From: Acidimicrobiia bacterium
GTDB lineage: Bacteria; Actinomycetota; Acidimicrobiia; Spongiisociales; UBA5794
DNA length: 5,951 bases
Assembly: GCA_013001485.1 (NCBI GenBank)
Contig: JABDMN010000123.1
Location: 1-5,951 of the forward strand
Reading direction: 5' to 3'
Shown: positions 1-5,188 of the stretch, in pieces
How positions within the stretch are numbered: the first letter of the stretch is position 1
Layout: each line of letters starts with the position of its first letter
Made by a program: the position numbers and the translations under genes
Notes under the pieces: generated by a model
Databases searched by the model: none
Told to the model about the DNA's origin: nothing
Seen by the model: only the letters and a program-made list of their open reading frames with translations

Positions 1-26
1 CCCCTCTCCCGCTTGCGGGCGAGGGG
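1..26. repeat. GC-rich hairpin at left window edge
   Basis: An inverted repeat pairs CCCCTC (1-6) with GAGGGG (21-26) and CCCGC (8-12) with GCGGG (15-19), with a T/C mismatch between the two stem segments and a two-base TT loop. There is no clear T-run after it on either strand, so it may be a dispersed intergenic palindrome (REP-like) or a U-less terminator rather than a classical intrinsic terminator. It may be cut by the window edge. Nothing else recognisable lies between it and position 60. Confidence 0.55.
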
Positions 27-74
27 GGAGAAGAGGGGGCCCCAGGTTCTTCGCGACCCGATTCTCCGACTAGC

Positions 75-99
75 TGGAGAACGGCAAAGCCGTTCTCCA
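75..99. terminator. Perfect 11-bp hairpin downstream of the VOC gene
   Basis: TGGAGAACGGC (75-85) and GCCGTTCTCCA (89-99) are exact reverse complements around a three-base AAA loop. It lies just past the VOC gene's stop on the minus strand and one base from a second perfect hairpin, so it probably acts in transcription termination or 3'-end stabilisation. There is no obvious U-tract, as is common for high-GC actinobacterial terminators. A copy of TTCTCC at 62-67 could compete with 93-98 for pairing with GGAGAA at 76-81. A dispersed repeat is the alternative reading. Confidence 0.55.
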
Positions 100-100
100 A

Positions 101-127
101 CGTGATGTCCACTTCGTGGACATCACG
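101..127. terminator. Perfect 12-bp hairpin containing the VOC stop codon
   Basis: CGTGATGTCCAC (101-112) and GTGGACATCACG (116-127) are exact reverse complements around a three-base TTC loop (GAA on the minus strand). The stop codon of the minus-strand VOC gene (125-123) lies in one arm, so the structure forms at the very 3' end of that transcript. It is followed after one base by the 75-99 hairpin, giving a tandem stem-loop arrangement. The likely role is termination or mRNA 3'-end protection, but this is inferred from position and symmetry only. Confidence 0.55.
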
Positions 128-518
128 CCGCGTCAAGGCCCGAGTACAGATCTACAACGATCCCGTTGGGATCGATGACCGACGCATACCGCTGGCCCCA
201 GAATGCGTCGAACGGTTCGAGGTGGGACTCGTACCCAGCATTGATCACCGTGGAGTAGAGGCCGTTGACCTCCGTGGGACTTGCACAGCTGATGGCGAGG
301 CCGATTCGACCCCGCTCTGACGGAGGCGCCCAATCCGCGTCGAATGACGCGACCAGATCCTCCGTGTCGAACATGAGCCGGACCCCCCCGCCGAGTTCGA
401 CCTCGACGTGGCCTTCCGAGTCGAGTGACTGTGGGATATCGAGGCCAAGCAGGCGGTAGAACGCCAGAGTCCTGGCCATGTCGGCCACGACCATGCCGAA
501 CGCATCGAGTGTGGGCAT
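123..518 (-). CDS. VOC superfamily protein (glyoxalase/bleomycin-resistance/dioxygenase fold)
   Basis: This 131-residue protein has the paired beta-alpha-beta-beta-beta layout and length typical of single-chain VOC proteins. The first module shows a beta strand FGMVVADM (7-14), a helix ending LAFYRLLGLD (18-27) and VEVELGGGVRLMF (38-50). The second ends with FWGQRYASVIDPNGIVVDLYS (106-126), the familiar 'WGQR-A-v-DP-G' signature. The usual first metal ligand, a His or Gln on strand 1, is not evident, and the last strand has Asp123 where Glu is common, so it may be a ligand-binding or resistance-type protein rather than a glyoxalase I. The substrate cannot be predicted. The start is firm: AGGAGGAG lies 5 nt upstream of the ATG. 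It follows the GNAT gene after a 24-nt gap on the same strand, so the two are probably cotranscribed. The stop lies in a perfect hairpin. Confidence 0.85.
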   Translation of the reverse strand: MPTLDAFGMVVADMARTLAFYRLLGLDIPQSLDSEGHVEVELGGGVRLMFDTEDLVASFDADWAPPSERGRIGLAISCASPTEVNGLYSTVINAGYESHLEPFDAFWGQRYASVIDPNGIVVDLYSGLDAA

Positions 519-523
519 CTCGT

Positions 524-531
524 CTCCTCCT
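524..531 (-). promoter_or_regulatory. Strong Shine-Dalgarno of the VOC gene
   Basis: On the minus strand, AGGAGGAG ends 5 nt before the ATG at 518. It lies in the short gap after the GNAT stop codon, fixes the VOC start and indicates independent ribosome loading on a dicistronic mRNA. Confidence 0.75.
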
Positions 532-542
532 CGGAGCCGAAC

Positions 543-1067
543 CTACCCGGCAGGAACGGCGATGTCCTTGCCGACCTCGACGACGCCACCCTCGATATGG
601 GGAGCGCCGAAGCCACTCGTAGCCATCAAGGCCGCGGCAGCGTCGTTCTCGGCCAGATACACCGCGTTGAGATGAGTGATGCCTGACTCTGTGGCGCGTT
701 CGTCGAGCATCGCAAAGAGGCGCCTGGCCAAACCGACCTGGCGCCAATCGGGCTTGACGACAACGGCTACCTCTGCATCGAACTTGGTCGGATGACCCTC
801 GTATCGAGCGATCGCGACGCCTTCCCCGTCGGGGGAGAAGACAACAACGGCGAATCGGTAGGTGTAGTCCACAGTGGCAAGGAACCGGAAGCGGCTTTGG
901 GGCAGCTTGGGGCTGGGTGTCATGAACCGGCGATACAGAGTCTCGGGGTCGGCTGCATCGAACTCGGCTTGCAGTAGTTCGGCATCTTCAGGAACGATCG
1001 GACGCACGGTGACGACCCTGCCGTCGTCCAGCGTCAACTCTCGCTCGTAGGCCGTTGGGTATTCCAT
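543..1067 (-). CDS. GNAT family N-acetyltransferase, Pat-like (protein lysine acetyltransferase type)
   Basis: The 174-residue product is a single GNAT domain that should transfer acetyl from acetyl-CoA to an amine. An N-terminal strand, DGRVVTVRPIVPEDAELL (15-32), is followed by SPKLPQSRFRFLATVDY (52-68), a pattern familiar from the catalytic domain of Pat-type protein lysine acetyltransferases. Motif A spans DAEVAVVV (98-105), with Glu99 at the place of the Pat catalytic glutamate, then the pyrophosphate-binding turn RQVGLA (109-114, matching R/Q-x-x-G-x-G/A). Motif B includes AEN (139-141) and ATSGF (149-153). Mycobacterial Pat carries an N-terminal cyclic-nucleotide domain that is absent here, so cAMP control is not expected. 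The ATG at 1067 was chosen because the domain begins there and a TANNNT box lies 6 nt upstream; in-frame starts further up would run through the promoter region. The target is unknown and could be a protein or a small molecule. Confidence 0.85.
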   Translation of the reverse strand: MEYPTAYERELTLDDGRVVTVRPIVPEDAELLQAEFDAADPETLYRRFMTPSPKLPQSRFRFLATVDYTYRFAVVVFSPDGEGVAIARYEGHPTKFDAEVAVVVKPDWRQVGLARRLFAMLDERATESGITHLNAVYLAENDAAAALMATSGFGAPHIEGGVVEVGKDIAVPAG

Positions 1068-1073
1068 ACGGAC

Positions 1074-1079
1074 AATGTA
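1074..1079 (-). promoter_or_regulatory. Candidate -10 box, leaderless promoter of the GNAT-VOC unit
   Basis: On the minus strand, TACATT is followed by 6 nt and then the ATG at 1067. This TANNNT spacing would put transcription start at or next to the A of the start codon, the usual arrangement of leaderless actinobacterial mRNAs. There is no Shine-Dalgarno sequence before this ATG, which agrees. No convincing -35 is seen at 16-18 nt; TTGCAA occurs at 20 nt. Confidence 0.45.
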
Positions 1080-1085
1080 CACCAT

Positions 1086-1105
1086 TTGCGAGCATGTGCT
1101 TGCAA
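1086..1105. promoter_or_regulatory. Imperfect palindrome, candidate operator in the divergent intergenic region
   Basis: TTGCGAGCA (1086-1094), TG, then TGCTTGCAA (1097-1105) form an inverted repeat with 8 of 9 positions matching. A further half-site, TTGCA at 1110-1114, pairs with TGCAA at 1101-1105, giving three related half-sites. The dyad lies between the divergent GNAT and membrane-protein genes, immediately upstream of the candidate GNAT -10, where a bound dimeric repressor would block the promoter. It does not look like an actinobacterial LexA box. No regulator gene is adjacent in the window, so the binding protein is unknown. Confidence 0.4.
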
Positions 1106-1135
1106 TTGTTTGCACCCTGGAACGAAGAAGCCTTG

Positions 1136-1141
1136 TAGGTT
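1136..1141 (+). promoter_or_regulatory. Weak candidate -10 box for the first membrane-protein gene
   Basis: TAGGTT lies 8 nt before the ATG at 1150, close enough for a leaderless or very short-leader mRNA. TTGCAC at 1110-1115 could serve as a -35, but its spacing of 20 nt is long. No good Shine-Dalgarno sequence precedes the ATG. Confidence 0.25.
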
Positions 1142-1149
1142 TTCGCGAC

Positions 1150-1653
1150 ATGGCCTACATCGACAAACTCCGTCCGGCGGTGGCGCGCTTCCTGAACGAG
1201 GGAGAGGCGATCGACGCTGCAGCTCGAGGTGTGGCGAGAGGCATGACGAAGTTCGCCGTGCTCGGGGCCCTTGCCGGCTTCATCCCGACCTTCGTGCTCG
1301 TTCAAAGCAGCGAGCCCAGCCTCGCAAGCCCGCTCATCACAGGCCTCGGTGTCGGTGTAGGAGTCGGTCTCGGCTATCTCGTCGGAGCACTGATTCTGTC
1401 GAAACGAGGATTCCCTGCCATCTTCACGCTGGCAACCACCGGTTCACGCCTCCTCGTGTTCGAACGTGACTTCTGGGGTCGAATCGTCGGAGTGGCGTTG
1501 TCTCCCCCGCTTTCGCAGGTCACCGTGGAGGTCGGCAAGGGCGGTTTTCTGGCCGCCAACCCCGGCACGGTGAATATCAAGGGGACGGAGCACAAGGTGC
1601 AGTTCCCGAAGGTCGAGAACCTCGAACCCTTCGTCGACGTCCTCGGTCGTTGA
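1150..1653 (+). CDS. Uncharacterised two-TM membrane protein with PH-like tail (paralogue 1)
   Basis: The product (167 residues) is not a family I can name with confidence. It begins MAYIDKLRPAVARFL, a short amphipathic segment, followed by two hydrophobic stretches at about 34-52 and 62-83, with a short polar loop between them. The soluble tail has beta character and carries TTGSRLLVFERDFWGR (96-111), a pattern seen in bacterial PH-like (bPH) domains that follow membrane hairpins, and ends with short strands (122-155). The inner membrane is the expected location. The start at 1150 is chosen because the next gene begins with the same MAYID motif; an upstream in-frame ATG at 1075 would run through the divergent promoter region. 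It lies 48 nt before its paralogue on the same strand and diverges from the GNAT gene. No enzymatic motif is visible. Confidence 0.8.
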   Translation: MAYIDKLRPAVARFLNEGEAIDAAARGVARGMTKFAVLGALAGFIPTFVLVQSSEPSLASPLITGLGVGVGVGLGYLVGALILSKRGFPAIFTLATTGSRLLVFERDFWGRIVGVALSPPLSQVTVEVGKGGFLAANPGTVNIKGTEHKVQFPKVENLEPFVDVLGR

Positions 1654-1688
1654 GTCGGGAAGGCCGTTTGCCGGCGCCGGGGTACACC

Positions 1689-1694
1689 TAGCCT
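1689..1694 (+). promoter_or_regulatory. Candidate -10 box, leaderless promoter of paralogue 2
   Basis: TAGCCT lies 7 nt before the GTG start at 1702, within a GGTACACCTAGCCT context. This spacing fits leaderless transcription beginning at the GTG. There is no Shine-Dalgarno sequence, so paralogue 2 may have its own promoter instead of relying only on readthrough from paralogue 1. The -35 region is not convincing. Confidence 0.35.
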
Positions 1695-1701
1695 CGCCGC
1701 C

Positions 1702-2196
1702 GTGGCGTACATCGACAGGGTCAGGCGGCAATTCGCCTCGCAGCTCCAACCCGGCGAGACGATCGAATTCGCGGTTCGCGGCGCTCGCACCGGATGGGCT
1801 GCCCACATGGCCGTCGGCGCTGTCGTCGGTTTCGTCCTCGGCTACTTCGTCGCCGGTTTCGTCGGATATCGCCCGTTGACGACAACCATCGTGGTGGGAC
1901 TCGGACTGATGGTGGGGATCATCGTCTGGACGCTGCGCGTCTCCGATGAATCCTTCACAGCGTTCTTCGCTCTTGCCGTCACGTCACGCCGCCTGCTCGT
2001 ACTGGAGCGCGACGAGGTCTGGGGGCGAACGAAGCGCGTGATGGGTAGCTACGAGTTCGGCGATGTCCAGATCGAAGGCACCGGGTCGGGCCGGCTTGGG
2101 GGAACGCTCGATGTGACCATCGATGGCTCGACCCACAGGCTTCGGTTCCCACCTGGTCAGCGCGTGCGCGACCTCGTGGCCACCCTCAGTCGCTGA
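1702..2196 (+). CDS. Uncharacterised two-TM membrane protein with PH-like tail (paralogue 2)
   Basis: This 164-residue protein is a clear tandem paralogue of the preceding gene product. It shares the MAYID start, a GE-I-A-RG segment (18-28), two hydrophobic segments at about 34-54 and 62-79, and the tail motif SRRLLVLERDEVWGR (95-109). The tail continues with short beta strands (TLDVTI 135-140, HRLRFP 145-150) that align with those of paralogue 1. The GTG start is fixed by that alignment. Function is unknown; a membrane-anchored PH-like sensor or scaffold is conceivable but speculative. The two may form a heteromer, since they are adjacent and similar in size. The 3' end overlaps the end of hypC on the other strand by 11 nt, with no room for a separate terminator between the two units. 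Confidence 0.8.
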   Translation: MAYIDRVRRQFASQLQPGETIEFAVRGARTGWAAHMAVGAVVGFVLGYFVAGFVGYRPLTTTIVVGLGLMVGIIVWTLRVSDESFTAFFALAVTSRRLLVLERDEVWGRTKRVMGSYEFGDVQIEGTGSGRLGGTLDVTIDGSTHRLRFPPGQRVRDLVATLSR

Positions 2197-2398
2197 GTTC
2201 TGTCGCCGGGTCCCACACCTCAGGACCGGCGATTCGCACTGCCAGGCCAGAATGGGTGATCAGCCGGTCGCCTGGTTCGGCATCCGGCACGAAGCTCAGG
2301 TTGATCTCGCGGGTCACTTCACCGAAGTCGACCTGCGCGAGCGGCACGACGCCGCTTCGGTCTACTGAGACCACCAAACCGGGCACGGCGACGCACAC
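2186..2398 (-). CDS. hypC: HypC/HupF family hydrogenase maturation chaperone
   Basis: HypC carries the Fe(CN)2CO intermediate with HypD and delivers it to the immature hydrogenase large subunit. The 70-residue protein begins (M)CVAVPG, with the essential Cys2 that is exposed after removal of the first residue. It continues AQVDFGEVTREINLSFVP (21-38), then GDRLITHSGLAV (43-54), all typical of the family, and is slightly short. The start is GTG at 2398, one base after the hypA stop, preceded by a GGTGGTG-like ribosome site. It is the last gene of the hydrogenase operon and overlaps the convergent membrane-protein gene by 11 nt. Its HypD partner is not in this window. Confidence 0.92.
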   Translation of the reverse strand: MCVAVPGLVVSVDRSGVVPLAQVDFGEVTREINLSFVPDAEPGDRLITHSGLAVRIAGPEVWDPATELSD

Positions 2399-2399
2399 G

Positions 2400-2663
2400 T
2401 CACACCACCACGTCGACGGCGGTGAGGATCACACTCTGAGCGTGGGGATCATCGATTGCCGAAGTGACATCGATCACCAGCTCGGCACCCTCGAGCAGAG
2501 AGCCATGAGTCGCCCGTTGAAAGGCCTCCGTCAACACCTCGGCGGAGAGATGAGACATGGCGCCAAGCGTCACGTGAACGCCGGCGACTCCGGTCGCGCC
2601 CTCGGCGAAGGCTGCGTCCTTGGCTTTGCGGACCAGGTCGTCGACCAGTGACTGCTCATGCAT
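2400..2663 (-). CDS. hypA: HypA-like nickel chaperone lacking the zinc domain
   Basis: HypA delivers nickel to the hydrogenase large subunit. This 87-residue protein begins [11 protein letters not shown], keeping the Met1-His2-Glu3 nickel site, and follows the family through VHVTLGAMSHLSAEVLTEAF (29-48), ATHGSLLEGAEL (51-62) and VIDV. It then goes straight to DDPHAQSVILTAVDVVV and stops. Standard HypA proteins are about 110-120 residues and carry a zinc loop with two CxxC motifs before the final strand. Here there is no cysteine anywhere, and the final beta strand is retained, so the loop is missing internally rather than by truncation. The reverse-strand sequence at 2400-2480 holds no Cys-rich alternative frame. 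The start is supported by GGAGG 6 nt upstream. It overlaps the protease gene by 8 nt and hypC follows after 1 nt. A zinc-independent HypA variant specific for this hydrogenase is the likely meaning. Confidence 0.88.
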   Translation of the reverse strand: MHEQSLVDDLVRKAKDAAFAEGATGVAGVHVTLGAMSHLSAEVLTEAFQRATHGSLLEGAELVIDVTSAIDDPHAQSVILTAVDVVV

Positions 2664-3111
2664 CGGCGGCCTCCATCAAAGCTTCCAGCTCACCCGCCAC
2701 GACGCTGACGGACTCCGCGACCGATGCACCCATCTCAGTTCCGGGGGCAAAGGCCGCTCCCTCGATGCCATAGATCACCAGCGCTCCCGGGAGCCTGCCC
2801 AGTTGGCGCGCCAGCTCGACGGCCTCACCGATGCCGAAGAGGTGTGTCGACCGAGAGGCCAACAAGGCGGGCAGAGGCCCGTCGTCCACATCCAGGCGAT
2901 GAATGGTGCCGACCACAGAACCAGAGGTGACTGCATCGACCAGCGCCACCGAATCGGCGTCTTGCCAGGTGTCGATCATCTCGAGCGGGTCACCATCACT
3001 GCGCACCAGCCGAACCGAGGCGCCGGCGGCGGCCAGGGAATCGATCACCGCCAACCCGGCTCGATCGTCACCCCGGATCTCGTTGCCGACCCCGATGACG
3101 AGGTCAACCAC
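2656..3111 (-). CDS. Hydrogenase maturation endopeptidase (HyaD/HybD/HycI family)
   Basis: This cytoplasmic protease removes the C-terminal tail of the hydrogenase large subunit after nickel insertion. The 151-residue product starts (M)[18 protein letters not shown], the family's GxGN-x4-DD-x-xG nickel-sensing motif. Asp16, Asp59 (in LVDAVTSG) and His90 (in [11 protein letters not shown]) match the positions of E. coli HybD Glu16, Asp62 and His93, which bind the nickel. [10 protein letters not shown] (113-122) is also typical of the family. The GTG at 3111 was chosen because the family begins right there. A longer frame to an ATG at 3210 would lie wholly within hyhL and add an unrelated arginine/serine-rich stretch. 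Its first 8 nt overlap the end of hyhL, the expected substrate, and no strong Shine-Dalgarno precedes it, so translational coupling is probable. Confidence 0.9.
   Translation of the reverse strand: MVDLVIGVGNEIRGDDRAGLAVIDSLAAAGASVRLVRSDGDPLEMIDTWQDADSVALVDAVTSGSVVGTIHRLDVDDGPLPALLASRSTHLFGIGEAVELARQLGRLPGALVIYGIEGAAFAPGTEMGASVAESVSVVAGELEALMEAADA
2670..2674 (-). promoter_or_regulatory. Shine-Dalgarno of hypA
   Basis: GGAGG on the minus strand lies 6 nt before the hypA ATG, within the last codons of the protease gene. It supports the MHE start of HypA, which matters because His2 is the nickel ligand. Confidence 0.7.
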
Positions 3112-4396
3112 GGTCGATCTCGAGTTTGAGAAAGTGGGTGGCGCACGAGATGCACGGGTCGTAGTTGCGAATCGATTGCTCCAGGCGCCACGACAGATCG
3201 TCGTCGGCAAGGTGGAGGTTGTCCTGCAACACGACTCGCAGATCGTTCTCGATGATCAGCTGGTTCTGCGCCGTCGGCGGTGCGATCTGCGCAGTCACGA
3301 TCGACCCGTCGTCGGCGATTTCGTAGCGGTGATACAGCATGCCGCGCGGGGCTTCGGTGGCACCGTGGCCCACACCGGCTCTCGGCTCGACAGGCACAGA
3401 CGCCGGGCCGGAGTCGTCATAGCCTTCGATGATCCGCAGAGCCTCCTCGCAGGCAAACACCATCTCGACGGCGCGCACGATGATCGACTTGAACGGGTTG
3501 AGACACACCTCGCCCAGACCGACGCTGGCTGCTGCCTTCTTGGCCGAGTCGGGGAGCTTGTCGTAGTTGAGGGCGTAGCGGGCCATGGGCCCGACGTGAT
3601 AGGCGCCGCGTTCGATGACTCGTGATTGCAGGGCGTTTGAACGCTCCACGTGCTCCTCGGTGAACACGTGGTTGAACTCGCTGGCCGGGACATCGATGCC
3701 ACGGTTCGAGACGAGGTTGCCTTCACTGAACGGGTACTCGTCCGGGTGGCACACCGACACGAACTCGTAGTCGATCTCGATGTCGGGATAGTCGAAACCG
3801 GCGACCACCTCGACAGTCTTGAGCGCAGCCTCCCGAGCCCACTCCAGCTTGGGAACCAGAGCCTCCAAATCAGCCTTCGCCGGCAGCTTGTAGAACCCGC
3901 CGACCTTGACGTTGATCGGGTGGATCTCTCGACCTCCGACCAGCGTGACGATGTCATTGCCGACCTTCTTCAGCTGAAGACCCTGCTCGACGAGCTCGCG
4001 GTGGTCGGCAGCCATGTGCACGGCCGACTCGTATCCCAGGAAGTCGGGGGCGTGAAGCAGGTAGATGTGGAGGCCATGAGACTCGATCCACTCACCGCAA
4101 TAGATCAGCCTTCGCAGCTCACGAAGCTGGCCGTCGACGGTGACGCCACAGGCGTCTTCCATCGCGTGCACCGAACTCATCTGATAGGCGATGGGACAGA
4201 TCCCGCAGATGCGGGCGGTGATGTCGGGAGCTTCGGTGAACTGACGACCCACCATGAATGCCTCGAAGAACCGTGGGGGCTCGAAGATGCCGAACTCGAC
4301 CTCCTCGATGGTGCCGTCGCGCACCAGCACCTTCATGGAACCCTCGCCTTCGACGCGAGCCAGGTAGTCGACTTCGACCCTGCGGACCTCGCTCAT
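3104..4396 (-). CDS. hyhL: [NiFe]-hydrogenase large (alpha) subunit, group 3b type
   Basis: This is the catalytic subunit that interconverts H2 with protons and electrons at a NiFe(CN)2CO centre. It has 430 residues, in the range of group 3 cytoplasmic enzymes. The L1 motif RICGICP gives Cys64 and Cys67, and the L2 motif DPCISCATH gives Cys415 and Cys418, together the four nickel ligands. ARVEGEG (13-19) holds the conserved Glu16. The tail FLKLEIDRG (422-430) follows His421 and should be clipped off by the endopeptidase encoded next, a step needed to close the active site. There is no signal peptide, so it is cytoplasmic. The sequence style and the gene order with hyhG and hyhS point to group 3b, the NADP-linked enzymes also called sulfhydrogenases; group 3d (HoxH) is less likely because the small subunit has extra Fe-S clusters. 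The start overlaps the hyhS stop (ATGA), with AGGAG 6 nt upstream. No key residue is missing. Confidence 0.96.
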   Translation of the reverse strand: MSEVRRVEVDYLARVEGEGSMKVLVRDGTIEEVEFGIFEPPRFFEAFMVGRQFTEAPDITARICGICPIAYQMSSVHAMEDACGVTVDGQLRELRRLIYCGEWIESHGLHIYLLHAPDFLGYESAVHMAADHRELVEQGLQLKKVGNDIVTLVGGREIHPINVKVGGFYKLPAKADLEALVPKLEWAREAALKTVEVVAGFDYPDIEIDYEFVSVCHPDEYPFSEGNLVSNRGIDVPASEFNHVFTEEHVERSNALQSRVIERGAYHVGPMARYALNYDKLPDSAKKAAASVGLGEVCLNPFKSIIVRAVEMVFACEEALRIIEGYDDSGPASVPVEPRAGVGHGATEAPRGMLYHRYEIADDGSIVTAQIAPPTAQNQLIIENDLRVVLQDNLHLADDDLSWRLEQSIRNYDPCISCATHFLKLEIDRG

Positions 4397-5187
4397 GTCG
4401 CGCTCCTCTCCTCGAGGCGGTCAGACTCCTCACGGAATGCCCCGGACCAGGCGTTGAAGCCGCGGAAGGCCTCGGCGATGCGTCGATCCGGAATCCCCAG
4501 AGCCTGCCATTGCTCGGCAAGGGCCCCGGTGTTGGCGCTCTCCATGGGCCCGAAGCAGCCGTAACAGCCGCGGTCGTAGGCGGGACACAGGCCGCCGCAT
4601 CCAGCATGGGTGACAGGTCCGAGACACGGCGTGCCCTTCACCATCACACACGGCGTACCCCGGCGCTTGCACTCGAGACACACCGAGTAGCTCGGGATGT
4701 TGGGCTTGCGTCCCTGCAGATAAGCCGCGATGACTTCGACAAGTTGGCCCTTGTCGATGGGACAACCCCGGAGCTCGAGATCAACCTCGACGTGATCAGA
4801 AATCGGCGTCGAGGTCTGCAGCGTTTCGATGTACTGCGGGTTGGCGTAGACGATGTTGACGAAGTCGTCGACGTCCTTCCAGTTGCGCAGCGCCTGGATG
4901 CCTCCGGCTGTGGCGCAGGCCCCGATCGTGATCAGCACACCCGCTGCGCGACGGATGTCGTGGATCCTTTCGGCATCGTGTGGCGTGGTGATCGATCCCT
5001 CCACCAGCACGACGTCGTAGGGGCCAGGGAGAATCTCGCGCGACGCCTCCGGGAAGTTGGCGATCTGAATGGCTCCGGCGACGGCGAGGAGCTCGTCCTC
5101 GCAGTCGAGCAGCGACAGCTGGCAACCGTCGCACGACGCGAACTTGTATACGGCGAGAGTTGGCATTCGCTCTTCGAGCGGTCTCAT
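4393..5187 (-). CDS. hyhS: [NiFe]-hydrogenase small (delta) subunit, group 3b type
   Basis: This subunit passes electrons from the NiFe site towards the flavin subunit. The 264-residue protein carries the proximal [4Fe-4S] ligands Cys19 and Cys22 (in CDGCQ), Cys91 (GACAT) and Cys142 (RGCPIDK). A further eight cysteines at 170, 173, 180, 188, 197, 201, 208 and 211 are enough for two more [4Fe-4S] clusters. The segments [19 protein letters not shown] and RGCYGCFGP are hallmark group 3b sequence. No twin-arginine signal is present, in keeping with a cytoplasmic enzyme. The start at 5187 is preferred over an ATG at 5220 because AGGGAGG lies 6 nt upstream and the earlier start would overlap hyhG; an in-frame ATG at 5166 (MPTLAVYK) is the other option. 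It begins 1 nt after the hyhG stop and overlaps hyhL by 4 nt. Confidence 0.95.
   Translation of the reverse strand: MRPLEERMPTLAVYKFASCDGCQLSLLDCEDELLAVAGAIQIANFPEASREILPGPYDVVLVEGSITTPHDAERIHDIRRAAGVLITIGACATAGGIQALRNWKDVDDFVNIVYANPQYIETLQTSTPISDHVEVDLELRGCPIDKGQLVEVIAAYLQGRKPNIPSYSVCLECKRRGTPCVMVKGTPCLGPVTHAGCGGLCPAYDRGCYGCFGPMESANTGALAEQWQALGIPDRRIAEAFRGFNAWSGAFREESDRLEERSAT
4403..4407 (-). promoter_or_regulatory. Shine-Dalgarno of hyhL
   Basis: AGGAG on the minus strand (within GAGGAGAGGAG) lies 6 nt before the hyhL ATG, inside the last codons of hyhS. It supports the start within the ATGA stop-start overlap. Confidence 0.65.
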
Positions 5188-5188
5188 G

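Noticed and set aside
133..747. Minus-strand open frame of 204 codons overlapping VOC and GNAT genes in another frame
   Set aside because: It is very arginine-rich, spans two genes with clear domains, and the VOC gene has its own strong ribosome site.
1671..1680. CCGGCGCCGG palindrome between the two membrane-protein genes
   Set aside because: It is a short GC-only palindrome, common by chance in this base composition, without loop or T-run, so not called a terminator.
3112..3210. N-terminal extension of the protease to an ATG at 3210
   Set aside because: The extra residues fall entirely within hyhL in another frame, look unlike the family and lack a ribosome site; the family starts at the GTG at 3111.
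2903..3625. Plus-strand open frame (240 codons) opposite the protease and hyhL
   Set aside because: It is antisense to the conserved protease start and the L2 motif of hyhL; no supporting start signal or domain is visible.
3650..4564. Long plus-strand open frame (304 codons) opposite hyhL and hyhS
   Set aside because: It lies antisense to two genes with unmistakable cofactor-binding motifs, has no family features or ribosome site, and is the expected by-product of high-GC codon usage.
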